Source: Flavobacterium hydatis (GTDB taxonomy: Bacteria > Bacteroidota > Bacteroidia > Flavobacteriales > Flavobacteriaceae). Taken from it: a stretch of DNA of 64,000 bases. Position numbers and translations under genes: made by a program. Every line of letters starts with the position of its first letter. Position 1 is the first letter of the stretch. Shown in pieces: positions 1 through 8,096 of the stretch. Under the pieces are notes generated by a model, which did not search any database, had not been told where the DNA came from, and worked only from the letters and a program-made list of their open reading frames with translations. The stretch spans positions 1 through 64,000 of the forward strand of contig NZ_JPRM01000013.1 in the NCBI RefSeq assembly GCF_000737695.1. The letters run 5' to 3'.

Positions 1-14
1 ATTGTAAGATTATA

Positions 15-830
15 TTATTTTTTGGCTTTTGTTTCTGGTATTACTACCTTTTTCTTATAAATAGGGATGAAATAAGAAACAGTATAATTAAAACCAATTC
101 CGAAATTACCGTTATATGTTCGGTTGAATCCTGGAATATAAAGATTATCAAAGTTGTCTGGTTTTTTGTTTGTAACCAATGTTTTTAATTGCACACTGAA
201 ACCTACAAATATATTGTTGACTACTTTTACTTTTACTCCTGCATTTACTTCTAGCCAACTTGCAGATAACCCACTAAATTTTTGACCTGAAACCTCAGGA
301 GGAAGTTCTCCCCAATACGGATCTGAGTTGTATATTTTGTATGTATTTAATTCTTGACTAAATGTACTGAAACCATAACGTAAACCAATTGATATTATGT
401 TTTCCATATCAAGCCAGTTTTCATACAAATTATAATCGAATCCAGCTTTTAGGTAAGTACCTTTTGCAGTTGAGTTCATTCTGTCATCATCGGTAGTTTT
501 ATTTTCGACACCCATTTCGGCAGCTAGATAATACTTTTTAGATAATCGATAATCTCCTACAAATTCTACACCTTTATAGTCAGAATCATATAAACCACGA
601 GTTAGTTTATATAAATCGACACCTACGCGTACTCCATAACGGTCTGTTTTTGCAGGAATACTGTCTTTTTTAGCTTCCTGTTTAGTCTCTTTTTTAGGAG
701 TTGTCTTTACAGGTTTTTCTTCTGTTTTGGGTGTTATCGGATTTTTGGTTGCAGGTGTTTCTTGGGCTTGAACCAAAAACAAAGACAACATAAGGCAAAA
801 ACTAAAAATATACTTTGATGTGTGTTTCAT
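15..830 (-). CDS. Outer-membrane-type protein, DUF6048-like
   Basis: A 271-residue protein with a signal peptide of about 22 residues ending at VQAQ. A low-complexity Pro/Thr/Lys/Glu stretch follows (about residues 23-63), then alternating aromatic-rich strands up to a VSYFIPIY segment near the end, as in outer-membrane beta-barrels. I recognise it as resembling the flavobacterial DUF6048 family, whose function is unknown. It is the last gene of a minus-strand run and its start overlaps the end of the preceding lipoprotein gene by 29 bp, so the two are probably co-translated. Barrel topology is inferred from composition; the family name is from memory. Confidence 0.75.
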   Translation of the reverse strand: MKHTSKYIFSFCLMLSLFLVQAQETPATKNPITPKTEEKPVKTTPKKETKQEAKKDSIPAKTDRYGVRVGVDLYKLTRGLYDSDYKGVEFVGDYRLSKKYYLAAEMGVENKTTDDDRMNSTAKGTYLKAGFDYNLYENWLDMENIISIGLRYGFSTFSQELNTYKIYNSDPYWGELPPEVSGQKFSGLSASWLEVNAGVKVKVVNNIFVGFSVQLKTLVTNKKPDNFDNLYIPGFNRTYNGNFGIGFNYTVSYFIPIYKKKVVIPETKAKK

Positions 831-1344
831 TTTCTAATTCAATGTTAAACTTTTCTACAGTAACAACTTGCATCCAAAAACCTTCAAGATTATCAGAATC
901 GGTGTGAACAAATGGTATTCTTGGATCTAATTGAAAAGTAGTTTTATAACCACATGCTCTAGAAACAAAAATATTTTGATGAGTATAATTAAATGTCAAT
1001 CTATCTTCGTTTATCAAAGCCGCATTTGGATCATTATAATTTAGAATAAAACGATACGTTGTGCTTTCTGCATTTGTTTTAAGCGGGATAGAAATCTTAT
1101 TTCCATTAGTGATGTACTTGTCTGACTCAATAAGTGCATTCTCATTAAAGATAATACCATCAGTCATCTTTTCGCCAATCACTTTTAGGTTTCTTACGTT
1201 TTTAGGAACAGAAGTATTGCCACGGTCATAAAAAGAAATTACCAATCGAGGTGTCGTAGGTGTATTGGCATCACAAATATCATCTTTCTCACATCCTGAA
1301 AAAGCGAAGGCAATTATGATTATTATAGAAAGTATTTTTTTCAT
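802..1344 (-). CDS. Putative lipoprotein, DUF6452-like
   Basis: A 180-residue protein with a hydrophobic N-terminus ending in the lipobox-like AFSGC at residues 14-18, so it is probably a lipoprotein. The rest is beta-rich with no catalytic motif I recognise. It lies 46 bp downstream of rlmD and overlaps the next barrel-like gene by 29 bp, which suggests an rlmD-lipoprotein-barrel operon. The pairing recalls the DUF6452/DUF6048 neighbours of flavobacteria; function unknown. The ATG at 1344 follows AT-rich sequence with no Shine-Dalgarno motif, as is usual in this phylum. Confidence 0.75.
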   Translation of the reverse strand: MKKILSIIIIIAFAFSGCEKDDICDANTPTTPRLVISFYDRGNTSVPKNVRNLKVIGEKMTDGIIFNENALIESDKYITNGNKISIPLKTNAESTTYRFILNYNDPNAALINEDRLTFNYTHQNIFVSRACGYKTTFQLDPRIPFVHTDSDNLEGFWMQVVTVEKFNIELENETHIKVYF

Positions 1345-1390
1345 TTATTGTTTGTGATTTATGCTTCACACGTTTTTGTTTATTTAGAAC

Positions 1391-2803
1391 TTAGCGAAGT
1401 TCCAAAAGTACAACATTTTCTACGTGATGTGTTTGCGGGAACATATCTACTGGTCTTACGCGGGTTACTTTGTATTTTTCGTCCATTAACGCTAAGTCAC
1501 GTGCTTGCGTAGCCGAGTTACAGCTTACGTAAACTACCTTTTTTGGAGCAATTTTCATAATTTGTTCAATTACGTCTTTGTGCATTCCGTCACGAGGTGG
1601 ATCGGTAATAATAACGTCTGGTTTACCGTGTGTAGCAATAAAACTTTCGTTAAACACAACTTTCATGTCTCCAACAAAAAACTCACAATTGGTAATATTA
1701 TTGCGTTCAGCATTTGCTTTAGCGTCTATAATTGCTTCTGGAACACTTTCTACACCAATTACTTTTTTTGCTTTTTTAGATACAAATTGAGCAATTGTTC
1801 CTGTTCCTGTGTAAAGATCATAAACTGTTTCATTGCCAGAAAGACCTGCAAAGTCACGTGTTATTTTGTATAACTCATAAGCTTGATCAGAATTGGTTTG
1901 GTAAAAGGATTTTGCATTGATGCTAAATTTTAAACCTTCCATTTCTTCCAGTATGTAATCTCTACCTTTATATAGTTTCACATCCTGATCATAAATAGTA
2001 TCGTTTGCTTTTCCGTTTACAACATATTGTAGTGATGTAATTTGCGGGAATTTTTCGTAAAGATGATCTAAGATTAATTCACGATTAGCTTTATCTTCTT
2101 CAAAAAACTGAATCAATACCATGATTTCTCCAGTCGAAGCTGTACGAATCATAAACGTTCTTAATAAACCAGAATGTTCTCTTGGGTTAAAGAATGCTAA
2201 ATTATGTTCATTAGCAAAAGCTCTGATTTCGTTTCTAATTGCATTAGATGGATCTTCTTGTAGATGACATTTATTAATGTCTAGGATTTTATCCCACATT
2301 TTAGGAATATGAAAACCTAATGCATTACGATTTCCTAAATCTTCGGTGCTATCAATTTCTTTTTCGGTTAACCAACGGCTATTCGAAAATGAAAATTCCA
2401 TTTTATTTCTGTAAAAAAACTGTTTTTCTGAACCTAAAATATTTTCAAATTCCGGAAGCTCAATTTTTCCTATACGTTGTAAGTGATTTTTAACCTCATT
2501 TTGTTTGTAATACAACTGTTGGCTGTATTTCATGTTTTGCCATTTACATCCTCCACAAACACCAAAATGCTCGCAAATTGGTTCGATGCGATGTTCTGAT
2601 AATTCATGAAATTTCACGGCTTTTCCTTCATAATACGCTTTACGCTTCTTAAAGGTTTGCACATCTACCACATCTCCCGGAACTACGTTCGGGATAAATA
2701 TTACTTTTCCGTCGGGAGCTTTTGCTACCGATACGCCTTTTGCTCCAGCATCAAGGACTTGTATTTGATGAAAGACAACTTTGTCTGTATTTTTTCTTCC
2801 CAT
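1391..2803 (-). CDS. rlmD: 23S rRNA (uracil-5-)-methyltransferase RlmD
   Basis: A 470-residue TrmA/RumA-family enzyme that makes 5-methyluridine in 23S rRNA with S-adenosylmethionine. It has an N-terminal TRAM-like domain (about residues 10-65). Cysteines 77, 83 and 86 (CEHFGVCGGC) are the iron-sulfur cluster ligands together with a later Cys. The SAM-binding DLYTGTGTIA motif and the catalytic cysteine in VVYVSCNSAT near residue 428 are present, and the length is normal. It is probably the first gene of an operon with the two envelope genes downstream. A TAnnTTTG box lies only four bases before the ATG. The exact target uridine is inferred from the family. Confidence 0.93.
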   Translation of the reverse strand: MGRKNTDKVVFHQIQVLDAGAKGVSVAKAPDGKVIFIPNVVPGDVVDVQTFKKRKAYYEGKAVKFHELSEHRIEPICEHFGVCGGCKWQNMKYSQQLYYKQNEVKNHLQRIGKIELPEFENILGSEKQFFYRNKMEFSFSNSRWLTEKEIDSTEDLGNRNALGFHIPKMWDKILDINKCHLQEDPSNAIRNEIRAFANEHNLAFFNPREHSGLLRTFMIRTASTGEIMVLIQFFEEDKANRELILDHLYEKFPQITSLQYVVNGKANDTIYDQDVKLYKGRDYILEEMEGLKFSINAKSFYQTNSDQAYELYKITRDFAGLSGNETVYDLYTGTGTIAQFVSKKAKKVIGVESVPEAIIDAKANAERNNITNCEFFVGDMKVVFNESFIATHGKPDVIITDPPRDGMHKDVIEQIMKIAPKKVVYVSCNSATQARDLALMDEKYKVTRVRPVDMFPQTHHVENVVLLELR

Positions 2804-2807
2804 AGCG

Positions 2808-2815
2808 CAAAAATA
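2808..2815 (-). promoter_or_regulatory. TAnnTTTG box before rlmD
   Basis: Read on the minus strand this is TATTTTTG, a perfect match to the Bacteroidota -7 element. Its last base is five bases from the first base of the ATG at 2803, so the transcript would be almost leaderless. No clear -33 element is seen. Confidence 0.5.
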
Positions 2816-2898
2816 AGGGTTTGTAAACTTTTATAAATTTAATTTGGGAAAAATTTTATCAATTTCTTTTATTTAACATTTATTTTGTGTTTAAAAGT

Positions 2899-2906
2899 TA
2901 ACTTTG
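2899..2906 (+). promoter_or_regulatory. TAnnTTTG box before the histidine kinase
   Basis: TAACTTTG matches the Bacteroidota -7 consensus and lies 53 bp before the ATG at 2960. Confidence 0.5.
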
Positions 2907-2959
2907 TTTTAATCTAGAACCCCAAATTCTATGGCTTATCAGGAACTTATACTATTTTT

Positions 2960-4033
2960 ATGAAGTTGTATCACATCTTGTCGAAGATTAGTTTTTTGAA
3001 GAAAAGTTATGCATTTAAATTTCTCTTTGTTGCTTTTATAGGCATTCATATTCCGTTAATCGGGATTTTGTTTTTTGTTCTTTATGGTAACAATACAGTT
3101 TCGGCTAATTCTATTTTAATTTTTTCTTTAATCATGACCTTGTTTGCTACTCTGGTTACGTTGGTGGTTATAAGTCAATTAATAAAGCCAATTGTTGTAG
3201 CGTCTAAAGCATTGGATAATTATAGAACTGCTCGAAAGTTATCTGTTTTGCCATCTCAATACGAGGATGAAGCTGGATTATTAATGCGTAATATTCAGGA
3301 ATCTATCGATGAAGCGGAGAGTTTTATAAATGAAAAGCAGGATTTGATTTATATGATTTCTCACGATTTAAGAAATTTTGCAGGAAACCCTCAAGGATTG
3401 GCGAGACTTATTATTGAAGAGAATCCATCAGAATCGGTTAAGAACATGGCCGAATTAATTTGCGAGTCAACAGATTTGCAGTTTCGATATATCGAAAATT
3501 TCATTAAATTATTAAAACAGCAAGATGAAATTGCTAAATCTAGTTCGGTACTAAAAACAATTCAGATAGCGCCAATTCTTCCAGCTGTAAAAGAGCAAGT
3601 ATCTCAGCTTTTGGCTCAAAAAAATATTAAGTTGGTTTCGGATATTACTGTTGACGAAGCTGTGCTTAAAATAGATGAAGGATTGCTAATTCAGGTTCTT
3701 GTAAATTTGATAAGTAATGCCATAAAATTTTCTTACTCAGGAAGCGAAATCTTATTGCGTATTTTTGAGGATAATGAGAAGTTAGTTTTTACTGTTTCGG
3801 ATAATGGAACTGGTTTTGATCAAAGCCAAATAGAAGAGTTATTTAAAAAGTTTACCAAAATGAGTAAATTAGGAACTGCCAACGAAACTTCTACAGGTAT
3901 TGGACTTTATTTATGTAAAAAGATAATAGATAAAAACGGTGGTAAATTAAGTGCAATGAGTCTTGGGAGAAATAAAGGAGCAACTTTTACAATCGTTTTT
4001 CCTTATAATAATTCTGAGAAATTAATTTTTTAA
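2960..4033 (+). CDS. Orphan sensor histidine kinase
   Basis: A 357-residue membrane kinase. Two transmembrane helices (about residues 20-43 and 52-73) enclose a very short external loop, so it probably senses a membrane or cytoplasmic signal. A HAMP-like linker follows. The phospho-accepting His135 sits in MISHDLRNF. The HATPase domain has the N-box LVNLISNAIKFS and the G-boxes VSDNGTGF and GIGLYLCKK. No response regulator is adjacent; its neighbours are rlmD (divergent) and cysM (convergent), so the partner must be elsewhere. The signal is unknown. Confidence 0.88.
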   Translation: MKLYHILSKISFLKKSYAFKFLFVAFIGIHIPLIGILFFVLYGNNTVSANSILIFSLIMTLFATLVTLVVISQLIKPIVVASKALDNYRTARKLSVLPSQYEDEAGLLMRNIQESIDEAESFINEKQDLIYMISHDLRNFAGNPQGLARLIIEENPSESVKNMAELICESTDLQFRYIENFIKLLKQQDEIAKSSSVLKTIQIAPILPAVKEQVSQLLAQKNIKLVSDITVDEAVLKIDEGLLIQVLVNLISNAIKFSYSGSEILLRIFEDNEKLVFTVSDNGTGFDQSQIEELFKKFTKMSKLGTANETSTGIGLYLCKKIIDKNGGKLSAMSLGRNKGATFTIVFPYNNSEKLIF

Positions 4034-4202
4034 GGTTCAAAGGTTCTGAGTAACAAAGGTTCAAAGATTTTTTTGTGTCAAGTCCAGAGTCTTTGCAATT
4101 TTGTGTCTTTTTTTAAGGTTCTAAGAAAACAAAGTTGCAAAGATTTTGTAGCAAGTTTTTAAAAACCTTAGTACCTCAGAACCTTTGAAACTTTGAACCT
4201 TT
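4032..4202. repeat. Intergenic inverted repeat of the GGTTCAAAG family
   Basis: The gap between the convergent kinase and cysM genes is filled with short units of the type AAGGTTCAAAGGTTCTGAG (4032-4050) and their inverted counterparts (4175-4202, containing CTCAGAACCTTTG). Degenerate copies lie in between. The whole block can fold into a long hairpin. The same family recurs at 57445-57680. Function unknown; it may act as a bidirectional terminator or be a dispersed palindromic element. Confidence 0.75.
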
Positions 4203-4207
4203 CTTTA

Positions 4208-5095
4208 TTAATCAAATAAATCGGAAGATAAATAACGATCGCCACGATCACAGATTACGGCTACAATTACTCCAGATTCTAGTTGATTAGCAATTTTTAA
4301 GGCTACAGCAACAGAACCTCCGCTACTCATTCCTGCAAAAACACCTTCTTCTAGCGCTAATCTTTTAGTCATATCGCGTGCTTCTTGTTCGCTTACATCT
4401 ACAATAGTATCTACTTTTTTTGCATCAAATATTTTTGGTAAATATTCTATTGGCCATTTTCTTATTCCTGGAATTTGAGATCCATCGCTAGGTTGCGCTC
4501 CTATAATTTGAATATTCGTATTTTTCTCTTTAAGATAAGTCGAAGTCCCGATAATTGTTCCTGTAGTTCCCATTGCCGAAACAAAATGAGTTACTTTTCC
4601 ATCGGTATCATTCCAGATTTCTGGGCCAGTAGTTTTATAATGTGCTTTCCAGTTGTCTTCGTTTGCAAACTGATTAAGCATAATATATCCGCCTTCGGCA
4701 ACTTTTCTTTCGGCATAATCTCTAGAACCGATTATTCCTTCGCTAGCAGGTGTTAAAATAACTGTAGCGCCATAAGCACGCATAGTTTGTACACGTTCTT
4801 TGGTAGAATCTTCAGGAAGTATTAATTCGATATCAATACCCATTAATTGTGCAATCATTGCAAGTGCAATTCCAGTATTACCACTTGTTGGTTCGATAAG
4901 TTTGTCACCTTTTTTAATATCGCCTCTTTCCATTGCAGAAAAGATCATATTATATGCAGCTCTGTCTTTTACACTTCCGCCAGGATTATTTCCTTCAAGC
5001 TTTAATAAAAGTTTGACGTTTTTGTTTTTAACTAAATTCACTGTTTCCATCAAGGGGGTGTTTCCTATCAGGTTTACTAATGTATGAGTGTTCAT
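4208..5095 (-). CDS. cysM: Cysteine synthase B (O-acetylserine sulfhydrylase)
   Basis: A 295-residue fold-type II PLP enzyme that makes cysteine from O-acetylserine and sulfide. The Schiff-base lysine is Lys43 in NPGGSVKDRAA. The substrate loop PTSGNTGIAL and the phosphate-binding GTTGTIIGT follow, with the C-terminal GMSSGGS motif. The length fits CysM. It lies one base downstream of a serine acetyltransferase gene on the same strand, so the two steps of cysteine synthesis are co-transcribed. A second, divergent homologue is encoded at 60274-61314. Confidence 0.92.
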   Translation of the reverse strand: MNTHTLVNLIGNTPLMETVNLVKNKNVKLLLKLEGNNPGGSVKDRAAYNMIFSAMERGDIKKGDKLIEPTSGNTGIALAMIAQLMGIDIELILPEDSTKERVQTMRAYGATVILTPASEGIIGSRDYAERKVAEGGYIMLNQFANEDNWKAHYKTTGPEIWNDTDGKVTHFVSAMGTTGTIIGTSTYLKEKNTNIQIIGAQPSDGSQIPGIRKWPIEYLPKIFDAKKVDTIVDVSEQEARDMTKRLALEEGVFAGMSSGGSVAVALKIANQLESGVIVAVICDRGDRYLSSDLFD

Positions 5096-5096
5096 A

Positions 5097-5876
5097 TTAT
5101 CTTTTTTCTTTTACTTTAACTTCGGTTGTAGTAGTATTGGTTACAATTGATTTTTCTGGGATAGATTTGGTAATCCATGCATTTCCGCCAATAATACTGT
5201 CTTTGCCAATAGTGGTTTCGCCACCTAATATTGTTGCGTTGGCATAAATGCAAACATTTTCTTCGACAGTAGGATGTCTTTTAGCATTTTTCATTTCCTT
5301 AGTAATGCTTAATGCTCCTAAAGTTACACCTTGATATATTTTTACGTGCTTTTTTATAACTGTTGTTTCGCCAATTACAATTCCTGTTGCGTGATCAATA
5401 AAAAACGGCGAAGCAATTGTTGCGCCTGCATGAATATCAGTTCCTGTAATTCGATGAGCATATTCGCTCATTAATCTTGAAAACAATAATAAGTCCAGTT
5501 TGTATAATTCGTGGCTTAGTCTGTATATGGCAATAGCGTAAAAGCCAGGATAAGCCAGGTATACTTCTTCAATGCTGTTTGATGCGGGATCATTCTCTAA
5601 AATATATGTTGCGTCTTGAATTAATTTTTCCAAAACTGTAGGTAGTTTTTCTAGAAACTTTTCCCAAATCGATTCACATGAATTTTCTGATTTTTTGCAA
5701 GCTATTATCGCAATTTCTTTAAAGCATTTTTCAAGTTCATTGATGCTTTTATCTAAAGGAGCATTAGAGTCAAATAGCGTATAAAAAAGCTTCTCAGTAA
5801 AATCTTCCGTCTTAGTTTTGATTCCGTAGTTTATAGAATAGTGGCTCTTTAAAGCACTTATGTTTTGGATAATCAT
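5097..5876 (-). CDS. Serine O-acetyltransferase
   Basis: About 259 residues from the ATG at 5876; a GTG four codons further upstream is less likely. The N-terminal helical domain is followed by a left-handed beta-helix acetyltransferase domain with HAGATIASPFFIDHATGIVIGE and VTLGALS segments typical of CysE/EpsC proteins. It transfers acetyl from acetyl-CoA to serine, giving the substrate for the adjacent cysM product. The final residues are rich in Val, Thr and Lys rather than ending in the classic Ile that binds the synthase, so complex formation is uncertain. No TAnnTTTG box was seen upstream. Confidence 0.9.
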   Translation of the reverse strand: MIIQNISALKSHYSINYGIKTKTEDFTEKLFYTLFDSNAPLDKSINELEKCFKEIAIIACKKSENSCESIWEKFLEKLPTVLEKLIQDATYILENDPASNSIEEVYLAYPGFYAIAIYRLSHELYKLDLLLFSRLMSEYAHRITGTDIHAGATIASPFFIDHATGIVIGETTVIKKHVKIYQGVTLGALSITKEMKNAKRHPTVEENVCIYANATILGGETTIGKDSIIGGNAWITKSIPEKSIVTNTTTTEVKVKEKR

Positions 5877-6077
5877 ATTTTTTGTCACAATTATAAAATT
5901 GAATTGTTAGTTTGAAATGTTAAAAGTAATGTGTTTTTTGTAAATAGAGGTAGTAATTAGTTAAAGAAATTAGTCATTAACATTCTGTTTACAATATTAA
6001 AAAATAGTAAGACAGGATTAAAGTTGTTATTATAAAGCGAATTAAAAGAGTAAATTAGCTTATATAAATTTATTAAA

Positions 6078-6779
6078 ATGAAAACAAACGGAATGTTTAA
6101 AAGTGCACTTTCGCATATTTCTTATCCTGAAAGTGAAAAAGTCTCAGGGAAGTCCATACAAAGTCCAATATTGGCATTAATTGTTGCAGCTTATCCATCA
6201 TTTACAAGAGAAGGATATATTTCGATACATGAATTGAATATATTTCGGGAAAAATACATTTCTAATTATTTATCTGAAGAAATTGGTGTTCTTTCTAATC
6301 TTGAAAAGAACGTTATAGGATCTTTAACCGATGAAAAAATATTGGTAAGTGCAGTTGAAGATGAAGTGGAATCAAGAAGTTTTGGCCAGAAAATAGCAGA
6401 CAAAGTTGCAGATTTTGGTGGAAGCTGGACCTTCATTATTCTATTTGTAATTTTTATAATGTTATGGATTTGTATTAACATTTATATTTTGACAAATAAA
6501 GGTTTCGATCCTTATCCATTTATATTGCTTAATTTGATTTTGTCATGCGTTGCTGCTTTACAAGCTCCGGTAATTATGATGAGTCAAAATCGTCAGGAAG
6601 AAAAAGACCGTGATAGAGCTAAAAAGGATTATATGATTAACCTAAAATCAGAGTTAGAAATAAGAATGATGCATGAAAAATTAGATCATTTAATTTTGCA
6701 TCAGCAGCAAGAATTAATCGAAATTCAGAGAGTACAAATCGAAATGATTAATGATATTTTGAATCAGCTAAAAAAATAA
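6078..6779 (+). CDS. DUF1003 membrane protein
   Basis: A 233-residue protein. A soluble N-terminal half (residues 1-110) precedes the DUF1003 core, which starts at FGQKIADKVADFGGSWTF. Two transmembrane helices are predicted (about residues 116-137 and 149-170). The conserved DPYPFILLN and MMSQNRQEEKDR segments and a C-terminal coiled coil follow. The family is widespread but has no proven function; metal or CorA-like transport has been suggested. It is flanked by an AT-rich 200-bp gap upstream and a convergent DUF2752 gene downstream. Confidence 0.85.
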   Translation: MKTNGMFKSALSHISYPESEKVSGKSIQSPILALIVAAYPSFTREGYISIHELNIFREKYISNYLSEEIGVLSNLEKNVIGSLTDEKILVSAVEDEVESRSFGQKIADKVADFGGSWTFIILFVIFIMLWICINIYILTNKGFDPYPFILLNLILSCVAALQAPVIMMSQNRQEEKDRDRAKKDYMINLKSELEIRMMHEKLDHLILHQQQELIEIQRVQIEMINDILNQLKK

Positions 6780-6799
6780 TTTTCTGATTTAGGAGAAGA

Positions 6800-7081
6800 T
6801 TAATAATAGTGTTTGTATGTATAACCGAGCACCATAATGATGCTATTTAGAATTCCAAAAATCCAAAGGGGCTTTTTATAATTTCGACTTTTATCAAAGA
6901 AATATAATGCAATAATTCCTAGAAAAATCAGGCTGGAATAAAGCGCAGGATACATCTCAAAAGCGGCTTTAAAATCACCTTGAAAAAGTAAGAATAAAGC
7001 GCGCTGAAAACCGCATCCTAAACACTCAATTCCAAAGAGTGTTTTGCTTAAGCATGGCAGCATGTATTTTTCTAAATTCAA
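6800..7081 (-). CDS. DUF2752 small membrane protein
   Basis: A 93-residue protein with the DUF2752 signature, in which the Cys-Gly-Cys group is held in GIECLGCGFQRAL near residues 17-29. Two hydrophobic helices follow (about residues 46-62 and 72-88). Function unknown. It stands alone on the minus strand between a DUF1003 gene and a small membrane protein gene. Confidence 0.8.
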   Translation of the reverse strand: MNLEKYMLPCLSKTLFGIECLGCGFQRALFLLFQGDFKAAFEMYPALYSSLIFLGIIALYFFDKSRNYKKPLWIFGILNSIIMVLGYTYKHYY

Positions 7082-7158
7082 GAGATTTGGTTTTTACAAT
7101 TTTACAAAAAATACTCGAATGCATTTCAAGAATAATTAAATCGTATTTTAAAGTTGAT

Positions 7159-7166
7159 TACTTTTG
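7159..7166 (+). promoter_or_regulatory. TAnnTTTG box before the small membrane gene
   Basis: TACTTTTG lies 20 bp before the ATG at 7187 and probably drives the small membrane gene and the DUF2027-Smr gene. Confidence 0.5.
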
Positions 7167-7186
7167 GAACCTGATAACTTATTAAA

Positions 7187-7372
7187 ATGAAAAAACTAAG
7201 AATCCCAATAATGATAATTGCAATTTTGGTTGCATTATATGAACAGTCATCTGCAAACAAAAATATTTATATTACAATTATTGCGATTGTAATTTTTATG
7301 ATAGGGATGATGCAATTAAGCGCAAAAACACCAAGTAAGAATCAAGATAACGAAGAGCAAGATGTTGAATAA
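7187..7372 (+). CDS. Small membrane protein of unknown function
   Basis: A 61-residue protein with two hydrophobic segments (about residues 5-19 and 26-45) and a charged tail rich in Asp, Glu and Gln. Its end overlaps the start of the DUF2027-Smr gene by 11 bp, so the two are translationally linked. A TAnnTTTG box lies 20 bp upstream. I do not recognise the family. Confidence 0.7.
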   Translation: MKKLRIPIMIIAILVALYEQSSANKNIYITIIAIVIFMIGMMQLSAKTPSKNQDNEEQDVE

Positions 7373-7913
7373 AGGAGATAAAGTTTCGGTTCTGGACGAA
7401 GCGATAAATGGAGTAGTCTTATCAGTTAAAAATAACGAAGTGGCTATAGAAACTGAGGACGGATTTACGATGACATTTTTTGTCAATGAGTTGATTAAAA
7501 TTCAAGATTCCAGCAACTTAATGAATTCTATTAAAAGAATTAATGTAAGTGAGATTACAAAAGAGAAAGAAGAGCCAAAAGCAAGGAGTTTTGTAAAAGA
7601 ACGCAAGGATAAACGTGAAATTCCAGCTCCGGAATTTGATTTACATATCGAGAAATTGGTTCCAAATAAGCACGGAATGTCTAATTATGATATTCTGACG
7701 TTACAGACAGAAACAGCTAAACGACACATTGAATTTGCAATTAGAAATCGCATTCCTAAGATTGTTTTTATTCATGGTGTTGGTGAAGGAATTTTAAAAG
7801 CCGAACTTGATTTTTTGTTAGGCCGTTATGACGGAATCAATTTTCAGGATGCCAATTATCAAAAATACGGCTTAGGAGCAACGGAAGTTTATTTTGTACA
7901 AAATGCTAAATAG
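7362..7913 (+). CDS. DUF2027 and Smr domain protein
   Basis: A 183-residue protein. The N-terminal half (residues 1-50, MLNKGDKVSVLDEAINGVV) is the small beta domain annotated DUF2027 in Bacteroidota. The C-terminal part is a Smr domain with FDLHIEKL near residue 93 and IVFIHGVGEGILK near residue 140, as in the nuclease tail of MutS2. Smr domains nick or bind DNA or RNA and are linked to ribosome rescue or mismatch processing. The MutS ATPase part is absent. It shares an operon with the preceding small membrane gene, and a strong terminator follows. Confidence 0.85.
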   Translation: MLNKGDKVSVLDEAINGVVLSVKNNEVAIETEDGFTMTFFVNELIKIQDSSNLMNSIKRINVSEITKEKEEPKARSFVKERKDKREIPAPEFDLHIEKLVPNKHGMSNYDILTLQTETAKRHIEFAIRNRIPKIVFIHGVGEGILKAELDFLLGRYDGINFQDANYQKYGLGATEVYFVQNAK

Positions 7914-7953
7914 AGTACATTTTAGAGCTTAAAATAAATTAGAAATAAGCATA

Positions 7954-8016
7954 AAAAAACGTCTGTTTTTAAAGAGAATTTCAATTTGAAACTCAATTTA
8001 AAAACAGACGTTTTTT
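7954..8016 (+). terminator. Hairpin terminator after the Smr gene
   Basis: Perfect 20-bp arms at 7954-7973 and 7997-8016, each containing the core ACGTCTGTTTTTAAA or its complement, with a 23-base loop. The right arm ends in six T and the left arm begins with a run of A, so it can work on both strands. Confidence 0.85.
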
Positions 8017-8052
8017 GTAAGAATATATTCTTTGGTGACTAATTAGGAAATC

Positions 8053-8092
8053 CTCTTTAAAAAGAATGTTTTTAGCAATTCTTTTTAAAGAG
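8053..8092 (-). terminator. Second hairpin between convergent genes
   Basis: 15-bp arms CTCTTTAAAAAGAAT (8053-8067) and its complement (8078-8092) with a 10-base loop. It lies five bases beyond the stop of the minus-strand lipoprotein gene and is its likely terminator, although the U-run is poor on that strand. Confidence 0.6.
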
Positions 8093-8096
8093 ATTT

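Noticed and set aside
1505-1873. Open frame on the plus strand opposite rlmD
   Set aside because: It is a shadow of the well-supported rlmD gene and its translation has no recognisable feature.
4032-4202. GGTTCAAA strings that look like tRNA T-arms
   Set aside because: They are tandem and inverted repeats with no acceptor stem, D-arm or anticodon arm around them.
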